Source: Gentiana macrophylla (Eukaryota > Streptophyta > Magnoliopsida > Gentianales > Gentianaceae). Taken from it: a DNA stretch of 64,000 bases. A program made the translations under genes and the position numbers. Of the stretch, positions 44,990 through 55,768 are shown in pieces; position 1 is the stretch's first letter; every line of letters begins with the position of its first letter. Location of the stretch: NCBI GenBank assembly GCA_026214975.1, contig CM047817.1, positions 93,972,773 through 94,036,772 of the forward strand, given 5' to 3'. The notes below the pieces were generated by a model that saw only the letters and a list, made by a program, of their open reading frames with translations, was not told the DNA's origin and searched no databases.

Positions 44990-47114
44990 TGTAACGATCC
45001 GACCCGGATTTTCTCAATTACTCGGATCCAAATCGTTCGCCATGATCCGAAACCAAATTTCAATCACGAAGCCTATTATCAAAAATCGAGAAAAACTAAA
45101 ATCACAATAATATAAATAATATCATCAAAAGAATCTCAAAGGACATAATGAATCTGCTCACCTTCCCCGTAATCCGTAACTTTCTACTTCCCCAACATTC
45201 CATTGGAAAAAAATCGAATCATTACTCTCTCTTCTATGAACACGTGGTTCCACACATCTTCTCTAACAAGTCTATCTAGAATAGCGAGCCACCCATTGTC
45301 TTTTCACCTTCTCGATACCCTCGAATCTCATCTCAAAATAATAATCAAGAAGTGAGCACGAATGCCCGTAAGGGAGTGATTAAGCATCAAGAGGGAACTA
45401 AGAAAGTCACCGAGCAAGCTTTGAGTTCCTTATTATTAGTTTAGAAAATAGTGATATGCTTACAAAAAATATATGTACTGTTAACTATTACATACTGGAA
45501 ACATCTGTGTGAAAATAAGAAATACAAATTATCTCGAAAATAATCATTATAAAATAAATTATTGAATTGTTATAATATTGCAACTAGCAATTGTATCTGA
45601 TATTGTTTCTTGTAACTGATATTATTTATTGTAATTAATACTTTACTGTAATACTGATAATAATGGTACGGTTCTAATCCAATCTGTGTCCTAGAGGGAC
45701 TCTGAAACTGTCTGAGGTTGCAGACCGGATTTTCTCGACCGCACCGCATATAAAATCAGACTCCTATTATAGCCTGGGAGTAGGGCTGATGCCGGGATTC
45801 TCGAAACTCACCGCACCGAATCAAAAATCTGAATTCTCCTCTAACCGGGAGTGGGGTGTCTGTCAAGCGAACCGTAACATTATTAAAGTCTTTCAAACTC
45901 ACGCTTCATACTTTTATGTCTCAGAGTGTCTCATTGTTCGGAAATACTTTTATCAGTAAAGACATTATTCTTCTTCATAACTATTAAATATATGTTATTA
46001 CCTTTCTGTCTAGAAATCCGTTGTCTTCTAGAAATATTGTTATTAGTTTTGAAAACTAACTTTAAACATCTGAAAACAACACTTTCGTTGTCGTTCTTGA
46101 AAATACTTAATAAAACTATGTTGGTTTTTGATTCTTTACAAAACTCTTTTAAAACTATATATAGTCGATTAATCATTCTATCTCTCAGCCATTTCATATA
46201 TCTCGAAATTATATCCGTGCATGCAAGTATAATCTATATAAAATAACATGAAAAGAACAAATGAAATAAAATAAAGTATATATTTATGTATGTTGTAGTA
46301 TTCGTATAAAGGAAAAGTGGGAATGAGAAAGAAAGCAATAGAAATTAGGAAAGAAAATATTATATTTAATTAGTATGTCTTATCAATTCAAAATGCACAA
46401 AACTATATTTTCCTCCCCTCAGGCTGAACATATGCATGTATATCAAATATACAAGAAATACTTTAAAATATGAAATGCTAAAAATACTCTTGATACTAGA
46501 CTCCTTACCTCGAATTCCAAGCTCGAATTGATTTGAAACAACACATCTTTACTTGATTTCTCATTCCTATGAACCAACCATCATTTTTATATCAATACTT
46601 TTACTATAAAACAACTATATATCAACCTTAATAACATTAATTTAAATCTTAAAATGCTTACCATTTCTATCACGACAATCGAAGAAAAACTCTACAATTA
46701 GCACCGATTGATTTGATATTGACATCTTAAAAACGACGTCCGGATTTTCTTCTAACTATTTCTTCTCTATTTTTTTTTCCCCCTTTCTCTTGTTGCATTC
46801 GTTTGCCTCACCTGAAGCTCTCCCCAATGTGTCAAACAATAAGGTGGCTAATTGCCTCTATCTTATTGTAAAAAAATTAGTCATCATTTAATGGCATATT
46901 AAATTGTAGGAAGTGGGATTTATTTTTGTAACTCCCATAGTTAGTCCACAACATAAATTCACACATTAACTTAAAATAAATAAAAATATTATTATCATAC
47001 TTTGTTATTACAAACTAGATATATAAATCAAGATATTTTGAGTTAAAACATGACTTCGGGTTCGGTTTCGATTCGAACTCGGGTGAAAAAGTAAATTTGA
47101 CTCGGGGTATTACA
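44990..47114 (-). repeat. Element B 5' LTR
   Basis: This 2125-bp copy adjoins the PBS on the minus strand and is flanked on its outer side by TTCGT. It is the promoter-bearing LTR for the element's minus-strand orientation. Confidence 0.93.
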
Positions 47115-47329
47115 TTCGTAAATCATCTAGCTTCGTATTTCATTGTCGTGTTTCATCTTCGGTTTACTTTTTCTTGTAATTTTCGAGATTTGGTTATTAC
47201 TTTAGTTTAATTATGCATATTTGTGCATCCGGATGTTTGTTATTGTAATTTACTCATTGCAGTATGCATGATTTATTCCTGAATTCTGAATTCAATTATT
47301 TTCATTGACATATGAGTTTGAATGATTGC

Positions 47330-48130
47330 CATTCCTGTTTTGAATAAGTGTTTCTGTGTTTCTGTTTTTATGCAGTGATTATGCATTGTTGCTTTCTTGA
47401 TTTGCATTGAATTGTCTTTGTTTATAATGCAGTGGGTATGCAGTGACTCCATGTCGTAGTCAGTGAGATTTGCAGTGTTATATTAGTTGTTTTATTTGCA
47501 ATTGAGCTAATTTATTGACATACGATCGTTATGTTTGAATGATTATTGCAATATATGAAGTGTAATTTGAGTTGGAATCAGTATATGTGTTAGTTTATGT
47601 TAATTTGATGTTTCTGTTTGGAAAACTTTTGTGAATGTAGTATACATGAATTGTGACTGAAATCTAAACAGAGTCATTTGAGTTCGAATGCAGTGACATG
47701 TCATATTCTTTTGCATTTAGTGTTTGTTTGGAGATTATATTATGTTTTTTGCAGTGATATATTATCTCAAATATTCAGTATTGAGGATATACAATGATAT
47801 ATGACAATGTTGTTGAATGAATCTTGTAATAAATGTAGTGGAATTTCACTTTGAATGACTGTTTAGCTGGTTTAGTGCATGCAGTGACATGCATCTGTTA
47901 TGCAGTGACATTATCTGATATGCATTGACATATACTATTTTTTGGGAACTGTGTTATTTTGCAATGATATATGAGGTGATTTATTCACAATTGAGCTAAT
48001 GTATTGATATATGAGAATGATATTAAATAATTATTGGAATGAATGAAGTTTGATTTGAGTTGGAATGTGTATTCATGTGATATAGTCAATGCAATGACAT
48101 TCTTCTCCCATGCAGTGACATATTCTTTGT
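47330..48130 (+). repeat. Dispersed ATGCAGTGAC motif array in the MULE leader
   Basis: Close variants of (A/T)TGCAGTGA recur at about 47373, 47430, 47443, 47471, 47688, 47754, 47879, 47902 and 48112, with ATGCATTGAC near 47924. They are irregularly spaced, so this is not a simple tandem repeat. Two more lie in the intron remnant after 49220 (TATGCAGTGACAC at about 49253). Confidence 0.7.
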
Positions 48131-48159
48131 TTTTTCTGCAGGCTTATATTGTCTTTACA

Positions 48160-49219
48160 ATGTTGATTGTTATTTGCACCTATACCGAAGAGACATGTGT
48201 TGTCACTGTGACAACTGATACTACCTTAAAGTCTATCCATGATAGAGTTTCGAATCGGTGGACGGATTTGAAGGATATGTGTATCAGTCTTTATTATGTA
48301 TTGCCTGATAATCCCAAGTGGCTGTTATGCTCTGATGATGATGTGCAGGCCATGATTTATGTTGCTGAATCTTACAGTGCTAAGCGTGTTAAAGTGAAGG
48401 TTGTAGGCAATGGTGTTGTTAGGTCTTCATCTTCTTATAATGGTGGTAGTTGTGTTGCAGCAAAGGATATTGTTGAGGATGAAGTTTCTATGTTATCGTC
48501 TTTTTCAACTTCGAATGATAGAAATCCGTTGACTTTTGGTTGGGACAAAATACTAATCAAGGAAGGTCAACGGTTTGTTGGTAATGCAGATGATTTTAGA
48601 GAGTGCTTGCAAAAACTGTCTAAAACTGGCTTTAAGTATGTGTACACGAAGAATGATAGTAACAGGATTTATGATGTTTGTGCTAAGATGAATGAAGCAA
48701 AATGTGCTTGGCATGTGCGTACTTCGAAACAGAAATCAAGTGGATTCTTTTATGTAACTGAGTTGTGCAATGTTCATACTTATGGTACGTCTTCAAGATC
48801 TTTCGGCCGAGATCATCGTATGACTTCTGATCTTCTTACGAAGGTGGTTGTTCGTAAGGTTCGCGATGACTCAAGTTTTTCTGCAGCACATTTGCGACGT
48901 TTGGCAGTTACTGATTATCGGCATCCAGTTTCTTATGATGTTGCTTGGTCTGCTGTTAAAAACGCTAGGGATTCGTTATATGGTGATGTTAAAACGTCAT
49001 TTAAAAGTTTACTAGGATATGTTACTTGTGTGCATGAAACGAATATTGGTTCTGTTGCAATCTTAAAGGTGCATCCTGAATCTCGACTTTCAACGGGTGT
49101 TTATTGCCTTTGATGCTTGTATTCGTGGGTTCACGCATTGTCGACCAATGCTCTTTCTTGATGGGGCTCATTTGAAGTTTGATATGAATGACCATTTGTT
49201 GGCTGCAACGGTGAGAATG
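48160..49219 (+). pseudogene. MULE (MuDR-type) transposase, N-terminal part
   Basis: The ATG at 48160 follows an acceptor-like TTTTTTCTGCAG, so a 5' UTR intron is likely; an in-frame ATG at 48043 is less likely. Residues about 8-90 resemble the PB1-like N-terminal domain of plant MULE proteins. Next comes the Mutator DNA-binding domain (FRECLQKLSKTGFKYVYTKN, then a C-x7-C and a later LCNVHTY, a WRKY/GCM1-type zinc fold). A frameshift at 49083 (TCTCGACTTT) is followed in another frame by RVFIAFDACIRGF and MLFLDGAHLK. The Asp of FLDGAHLK is the first acidic residue of the DDE core. The gene stops at a GTATGT donor at 49220, and the rest is missing. The frameshift is one extra C in TCTGAC. The remnant cannot encode an active enzyme. 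Confidence 0.82.
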
Positions 49220-51045
49220 GTATGTCTTATTTGCATTGATAGCTTATCTTTTATGCAGTGACACTTGAGTTTATGCATCGATAGCTATTTTTTTATGGTA
49301 ATTTATCAACTTTCCCTAAAAAAAAACGACCTTAAGGAAAACAGACTTCTTTTTGTGCCTAATATATCGGTAAACACGTATGTATGTCGCCGGGTGGGTA
49401 CATAAAAAATCGTAACGTAATTCACATCAAAACACACTAATCTTCGATTGACACTAAATAGTTCGACCAATTTTCTAACCAGAAAGCAGTGTCGAAGTAA
49501 TCCGATCCAGAATATAAAAAAAAATTTAGCCCACGCACACATATCCGGCCATAAAATAAAAGATACACCCAAATATATATTTAACACTTATATATACCCA
49601 AATTTCTAAAGAATTTGGCATGACGTAAATAGATACGTAAAGATGGAACTTTAGCAATCAAGATCGGGTATGGGTGCCTGATGGAGGTGCAACAGTGATA
49701 GAGATGGATGAGGGGGTGCAATTGCCGCGGTGGAGTGTTTGAGAATGAGTTTGAAAAGTTTATACAGCTAATGAAACCATGGAGTGTTTATATATAGTTC
49801 GTAACATCCAAGAATGGTTTCTCTTTTAACACACAAAAACACATTTTTTTAACACTTTCAGAGCACCTTAGAATACTTTAAAAGATTTTAATAAACTAGC
49901 AATTCAAAGAATATTAACTTTACGTCATTGATTGTGATGAAAAAATTTAAATGCTTTGAGAACACATTAGAATACTTTATAACATTTTAATGAAATAGCC
50001 ATTCACAAAATATTAACTTTATGACGACATTGATTATGATGAAATTATATCTCAAATTTATTATAGTTTTACATCAAATATCTAAATCACCACTAAATAA
50101 ATTGCTAAATCAACATTATAATGTCACACATAAGTTAATGTGTTGATTTTGAATGTATACACCATATAGAAACTCGAGGTAAACCTACCATCAATTTTGA
50201 ATCTCAATGTTTTGTGTCGATTATCATGATCATTGCAGTTAAAAATATGCACGGGTATCAACGGCAAAAAAACCTATCCATAACATAGTTTTTTATATAC
50301 TAAAAGAAACTTGTTTGTGAGAATTTGTTACTAATTCTTAGAGACCAAGTAATTTATGTGTTACAAGTCTGATTACAATGATTGAATTAAAAATTACAAT
50401 AAACCAGAAGAAAAAAAACAGCAATAGTAAAGATGAAATGAAGATGAACCGAGCCCTGTGTTGAACACAGTTTCCATAAGACTAATGCGTCCCCTCATCG
50501 TTGAGTGCTTGGAGTTTCAATGGAACGTTAGTCTCCCAGGATAGAACGGTCAGCAACGACAAGATGCACCACAGTTTCGTCTGCTTAAGAACTATTTTGT
50601 ATGAACTCTCTATTTCCATAAGCAAGGTAGAAGAGGAAGATTTTTTCTATGCTTTTTGAGTTGAAGAACTGGAAGGTTTAAATAGGAGTAGATGTAGGAG
50701 AGAGTTGAGAAACTGAAGAGGCATCCTCATCATGACAGATCACGTCATTCATGGTATGAAATAAGTGTTTCAGTTTAAAGCTTCAGTTGAAGCAGAAAGG
50801 TCTCAGCAAATAAACTATGCTTTCAGCGGCAGTCTTCAGTTGAAGCAGAAAAGGGTCTCAGCAAATAGCAAATAAAATATTATAATTTTAAGCAAAACCG
50901 AACTTGTGCCAATAGGTTGCAAAACCGAATTTGTGCCATAACACTTTCCATTCACACACACTAAGGCCCAATAGGCCCAATTTTGATATATCAATAAAAT
51001 GCTCCATTATTATCAGTTTTCCAACATTATGGATATATTTTTTTT
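49220..51045. other. No gene recognised; unassigned repeat-like sequence
   Basis: 49220-49300 is MULE intron. Beyond it the sequence is AT-rich with no domain. A GC-richer patch at 50440-50600, followed by duplicated GTTGAAGCAGAAAGG phrases (about 50786 and 50832), suggests another element, but ends were not found. Confidence 0.35.
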
Positions 51046-51060
51046 ATATTGTTTAAGTTT

Positions 51061-52029
51061 TTTTTTTTTTTTGGTAAAGCGATCATTTTATTCAATCACA
51101 AAGCCATCAAACAGGCAACAAATTACATAGTCTTTGTGATCAATCGTGAAAAATAAAAACAGAAATGCGTCCATAAACTATATTAATACGAAGCTAGCCT
51201 CAAATCCTTCGCTCGTTCAACCGTCTGGGAAGCAAACACAAAGGCCGGCGGCCTCTCTGCTTCTGCTTCGTGTAGAACTTTATTTCGCCAGAACCATATT
51301 CCGTACACCGCTTCTCTCCAAGTATATTTCCAAGTCGATGAGCCAACGTATGATCGGTTGGTCCGATCCAAGTTAATATTTATCCAACTATCAATCGTCT
51401 GCACACCAAAGAATACTGTCCAATGTTCCGTAGGGATCAATAAACCCCACACTTGCATAGACCATGGGCAATCTCTCAATGCATGTAAAGTAGACTCCGC
51501 TTCCATACCACAAATAGGGCATTCCGGGGAAGGGATTATATGTCTCTTGGCCAGAAAATCATAGACCGGGAGGGAATCGTGTTTTAAAGTCCAAAGCAAA
51601 AAATTACCTCGTTCTGGGCCTTTTAGACTCCATATATGTTGCCAGGCTGCATCACCCCTTACAGTCGTATACTCTTGGCCTTGCTCCTTCATTTGGTATT
51701 CATAACCGGACGCAACCGTAGACGTACCTTTCGCCTCACCTTTCCACACACTATTCTCCTGCGATATTTCCAACCCTTTCCACAGAAACGAATATGCTTT
51801 ACAGATACCTCGCCAGATAGGCGAGCACCCCGGTTTAGGTGTCGCTGTCAACTCCACATACTTATGAGCCAAAACACGAACCCAAAATTTTTCATTGTGA
51901 TTCAAAAGTTGCCACACTTGCTTCCCCAGAAAAGCCAAATTCATCTCATTCAGTTTTCATATGCCTAAGCCGCCGTCTACCTTTGGTTGACAGATCTTAT
52001 CCCAAGACACTGTGTGCATTTTACGTGAG
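51061..52029 (-). mobile_element. 5'-truncated LINE, 15-bp TSD
   Basis: ATATTGTTTAAGTTT stands at 51046-51060 and 52030-52044. The low-coordinate side begins with a T run, so the element is on the minus strand with a poly(A) tail, preceded by a GAATAAAATGA signal. It encodes the C-terminal part of ORF2: KMHTVSWDKICQPK, then MNLAFLGKQVWQLLNHNEKF. Next is the zinc-binding region typical of plant LINEs (zf-RVT), with FLLWTLKHDSLPVYDFLAKR, CPICGMEAESTLHALRDC and the end ERAKDLRLASY. The 253-residue frame (51944 to 51183) is open, but a stop lies just upstream near 51950. No RT core or endonuclease remains. Confidence 0.9.
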
Positions 52030-52274
52030 ATATTGTTTAAGTTTGAATTGAATGAATAATAATTATCTTCTCAAAAAAAAAAAAAAAAAAAAACAATAAT
52101 AATTATAATATTGAGCTCCAGATTTTCGAAATTTGTGGGATGAAAGTTTAGGAAAATATACCAAATTTACCGTAGATTTATCCACAATAATTTTTTTTAA
52201 GGGGGATTTCTCCACAAATTTTCCTTGGGATATATATGGCATTTTTAATATATTCCATCAATGTGTCCTATTTA

Positions 52275-52448
52275 CCGTTAAACCTCGATAGATGAATATT
52301 CGATAAATGAATAACTTTGCCAAATGAATAATTTTCTCCGGTCCCGACTTGGGCAAAGGGGCTTAAAATAATATTCGATAAATGAATAATCTCGCTAAAC
52401 GAATTTTTTTTCCGGTCCCAAAGGTATTTATTTATCGAGGTTTAACTG
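52275..52448. mobile_element. Emigrant-like MITE, TA duplication
   Basis: CCGTTAAACCTCGATAGATG and the inverse CAGTTAAACCTCGATAAATA form the ends, flanked by TA on both sides. This resembles the Emigrant/Lemi (pogo-related) terminal type CAGTAAAACCTCTATAAATT. The interior has a second pair of TATTCGATAAATGAATAA phrases. Confidence 0.8.
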
Positions 52449-52627
52449 TATCCAATTACTAGATATTAAAGTAATATTGAAAGATATTTTTGGGAAAATA
52501 TTTCTTTATCCGTTTCATTGATGTATAGAGTACATATATACAAGATTTACATTGGAGCATAGGGCTAAAATCATGCTAATATAAATGCTATATATGTTGA
52601 CTAAATCAAACAATAAATGCAGAATAT

Positions 52628-54158
52628 TCACACCACTAAATACACAATATTTTGTAATATCCTCCCCGTAGTTGAAACGAAAGGTAGCCGGACGTTGAGA
52701 CTATCTCGAAAATCTTCAAAAAGCTGTGAAGGGAGCCCCTTGGTAAAAATATCAGCAATCTGGTAGCGTGAGGGGATATGGAGAACGCGGACTTGACCAC
52801 GGGCGACTTTTTCGCGAACAAAGCGTAAATCCATTTCGATGTGCTTAGTACTCTGATGTTGAACTGGATTATCGGAGAGGTAGACCGCACTAACGTTGTT
52901 GCAATAGACTAGAGTGGCCTTCGTAACAGGACAATATAGCTCCAAAAGTAGGTTACGGATCCAACAAGACTCGGAAACGACATTTGCCACACCGCGGTAT
53001 TCGGCTTCGGCACTGGATCGGGATAGGGTGGCTTGTCGTATAGCGGACCATGAAATTAAATTGTCGCCCAAATAAACGCAGTAGCCCGAGGTGGGACGGT
53101 GGGTGTCCGGACATCCGCCCCAGTCGACATCCGTATAAGCCAAAAGTTTTTGTGTCGAGGAGGGGTAAATGTGTAGGCCGAGCTCAAGAGTGCCCTTAAT
53201 GTATCGAATGATGCGTTTCAATGCGGACATATGCTGCGTTTTGGGATCATGCATAAATAAACACACTTGCTGAAGAGCATAAGAGATGTCGGGCCGGGTA
53301 AAGGTTAAGTATTGTAAGGCGCCGGCAAGACTTCGATATTCAGTAGGGGCGTGATAAGGATTTCCCGACGAGATGCTTAGTTTAGCCTTGGAATCGACAG
53401 GAGTAGGGGATGGCTTGCAAGACGCCATATTGGCTCGTTCTATGATTTCCTCGGCATATTTCTTTTGAGATAGAAAGAGACCACTTGAGGTGCGTGTGAC
53501 CGAAATACCCAAAAAATAGCTCAGGGACCCAAATCTTCATTGCAAACTCGGAGCCCAGTTTGGAGAGAATAGTTTGCCGGAGAGTGTCGGAAGACGTGGA
53601 AAGTATCATGTCGTCAACATAGAGTAAAATGTAGGCCACGTCGGTGCCATGCCGATAAATGAACAAAGAATGATCCGAGATGCTGTGAGAGAAACCCATA
53701 AGGCCCACATAATCAGCAAACCACTGGTACCATGCACGATGGGCTTGTTTTAACCCGCAGAGAGATTTCTTGAGTAAGCAAACATAGTTAGGATGATCGG
53801 GATCTCGAAATCCATGAGGCTGATGCATATAGACCGTTTCATCGAGATTGCCATGAAGAAAGACATTTTTAACATCTAACTGATGGAGGCACCAAGATTT
53901 TGAGAGGGCAATGCTGAGGACCGCACGAATAGTAGCTGGTTTTACCACCGTGCTAAAAGTCTCACCACAGTCAATACCAGGTTGTTGGCTTGCTCCATCG
54001 CCAACGAGCCGAGCTTTGTGCCTTTCAAACGAACCGTCAGATTTCTTTTTGTGCCTGAAAATCCACAAACTACGAATAACATTGGCATTAGTCGGAGGAT
54101 GGACTGATTCCCACGTCTTATTTTCAATTGGAGCATCGTATTCGTCTTACATGGCTAT
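52628..54158 (-). pseudogene. Copia pol relic: RT and RNase H
   Basis: On the minus strand, from about 54150, ENKTWESV and RSLWIFRHKKKSDG lead into RT: RHKARLVGDGASQQPGIDCG, QLDVKNVFLHG and LLYVDDMILS. A frame break at about 53520-53555 interrupts the region after YVDD; the missing bases lie in short G and CT runs. RNase H follows to the end: YFLGISVTRTSSGLFLSQKK, YTDVDWGGCPDTHRPTSGYC, SRSSAEAEYRG, STKHIEMDLRFV and ADIFTKGLPSQL. A polypurine stretch, ACGGGGAGG, lies near 52670 where the 3' LTR should begin. No LTR pair, gag, protease or integrase is present. It is unrelated in sequence to the copia element at 25585. Confidence 0.88.
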
Positions 54159-54159
54159 T

Positions 54160-54470
54160 TTTCAATTGGGTTCGTGTAGTGCATGGCGTGGGTTAGTGGG
54201 TAGAGGAGAGACGGAGGGTGTGGCGGTGGTGTGGAGGTTGAGAATTTTTCGAGGTTTGAAAATTCCATGTTGAGCTCGGGTGGTCATTTGGGGGGAGAGA
54301 GATAAAGAAGCCAGTTAGGGGGCAGTAGGCGGAGATGGAGAGGAGCTGGGATGTGTAAATGGGGTCGGGTGGTCATTTTGGTTTCTTCTTCTCCTTTAAT
54401 TTGTAATTTTTTTTTATTTCTCAAGGTTTGACTCCTTTTAAATGTTTCATTTATTTCTTATAAACTTTAA
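54160..54470. other. No gene assigned; GC-rich patch
   Basis: On the minus strand a short frame (MEFSNLEKFSTSTPPPHPPS, about 54268) sits in a GC-rich patch directly upstream of the copia relic. It could be a fragment of an unrelated gene exon or of the element. No domain was seen. Confidence 0.3.
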
Positions 54471-54473
54471 GCA

Positions 54474-55060
54474 TTTGCAGTAGATACTATAAATACTTCA
54501 AAAACTGTATTTCAAATGAAAAAATAACACTGCATTAGATACTCTATTTTTTACTGTAAAAAAAGAGTCTGTAAATTTTCCTTTACATCTACAGTATTTA
54601 TCCAGATTCTGTAAATTTTCTTTTATATTTACCGTATTTTGTACAGTAGAAAATCTGATGCATTTAATCTTAAATACAGATTATGTAAGCTATAAAAATG
54701 CGTATTTAATACTGTAAAATAGAGTATTTAGAGCAATCGCATCAGTTACTCTTATCGAATACTCTATTATACAGTTTTAAAAACACGTTTTTCTAGTTTA
54801 CAGAATCTTTATTTAAGATGAAATGCATCAGACTCTTTATTTTACATGATGAGGAAGATATAAAGGAAAATTTACAGAATCTGGATGAATGCGATAGATG
54901 TAAAGGAAATTTTACAGAATCTGTAGTTTACAGTAAAAAATAGAGTATCTGTCGCAGTGTTATTTTTCCTGTTGAAATCTCTACGAATAGAGTTTTTAAA
55001 TGATTTACAGTATCTTCTGCAAGTGCTCTTATTTAGAGTATCTGAAGCAAGTGCTCTTAT
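54474..55060. repeat. Fold-back MITE region
   Basis: GCAGTAGATACT-type ends near 54477 and the inverse (TATCTTCTGCAAGTGCTC) near 55012 bound a region of internal inverted repeats (ATCCAGATTCTGTAAATTTT at about 54600, inverse near 54885). A duplicated right end (AGAGTATCTGAAGCAAGTGC) follows. It appears to be two fused or nested copies of the family also seen at 3686-4046. Confidence 0.6.
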
Positions 55061-55068
55061 GTAAACCT

Positions 55069-55760
55069 TAGGGCCGAGCAAAAAACCCAATAAACCCGAA
55101 CCAACCCAAAACCCAAACCGAACCAACCCAAATTAACCCAACCCAGTTGAAACCAAAAATTTTGGGTTGGTTTTTTACCCAACCCGAATGCTATTGGGTT
55201 GGTTTTGGGTTTTTATTTTTTTCTTCGGTTCGACCCAACCCAACCCGAAAAATGTTATTGCTATTCATTTTCAATCAACATTTATTCTTGTGGTGTGATA
55301 ATTGAAAATTGAAGAAACATCTGTAGGATTGCAGAATTAGACTAAAATGACTAATTGATGAATATTAGTATTTTTCGAATTCATCATGGATCATTTCTTT
55401 AACTTTTAAATTTTCATGTATGATTTCCTTAATATTTAACTATTGTTCTTTGTTACTATCTCTAAATGTTGTTATTTGTGTCATAGATTATTGGATTTGT
55501 AATACGATGTCCACAAAAAATTGTGTTTAATTATTGTTCTCTATGGACATGTGGTGTATGGAATTTATTACATCAAAATTTAATTATAAATACATTGCTT
55601 ATGGCGTAAAACCCGAAACCCAACCCAACCAACCCGAACCAAACCATTGGGTTTTCTAATAATTTGGTTTGGTTTGGGTTAGTATTTTTTTAAACCAACC
55701 CGACTAATACTATGCAAAACCCAACCCAAACGAACCCAACCCGACCCAAACTCAGCCCTA
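55069..55760. mobile_element. hAT-type non-autonomous element, TSD GTAAACCT
   Basis: The ends TAGGGCCGAG and CTCAGCCCTA are inverted repeats flanked by the perfect 8-bp duplication GTAAACCT (55061-55068 and 55761-55768). Both subterminal regions are tracts of AACCCAACC/GGGTTGGGTT. It has no coding capacity. It shares about 600 bp with the element at 4070-6180. Confidence 0.9.
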
Positions 55761-55768
55761 GTAAACCT

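Larger units (their letters stand above)
38616..47114 (-). mobile_element. Element B: non-autonomous Tekay-like LTR retrotransposon
   Basis: Two 2.13-kb LTRs bound a 4.2-kb interior, with the perfect duplication TTCGT at 38611-38615 and 47115-47119. Orientation is minus. On that strand the LTR starts TGTAATACCCCGAG and ends CGGATCGTTACA. The PBS GTTGGTATCAGAGCC (initiator tRNA-Met, 44989 to 44975) follows the LTR at 44990. The polypurine tract AAGGAGAGGTGAA, preceded by TTTCGAGGACGAAAC, lies beside the LTR at 40744. These are chromovirus (Tekay/Del) hallmarks. The interior encodes no retroviral-type protein on either strand. The plan is the same as element A, but the sequence is a different family. 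A fragment of this family opens the window (1-275). Confidence 0.9.
38310..49219 (+). mobile_element. Transposase-bearing MULE (3' truncated), split by element B
   Basis: The left terminal sequence TTATTTGTTTATAAGGATTG, GACTTAATTGGCACTTAGGG and GGTTATAAGGACACATTTC at 38310-38400 recurs at 19241, 24450 and (inverted) 34905. A 5' leader follows, cut by element B (TSD TTCGT), then a region packed with ATGCAGTGAC, then a Mutator-type transposase gene that stops at a likely intron donor (GTATGTCTT, 49220). No right terminal repeat was found before unrelated sequence at about 49300. Confidence 0.65.

Noticed and set aside
39544..46246. Matching small frames at 39544-39874 and 45926-46246
   Set aside because: They are the same stretch of the two element B LTRs, so conservation reflects LTR identity and not a gene pair.
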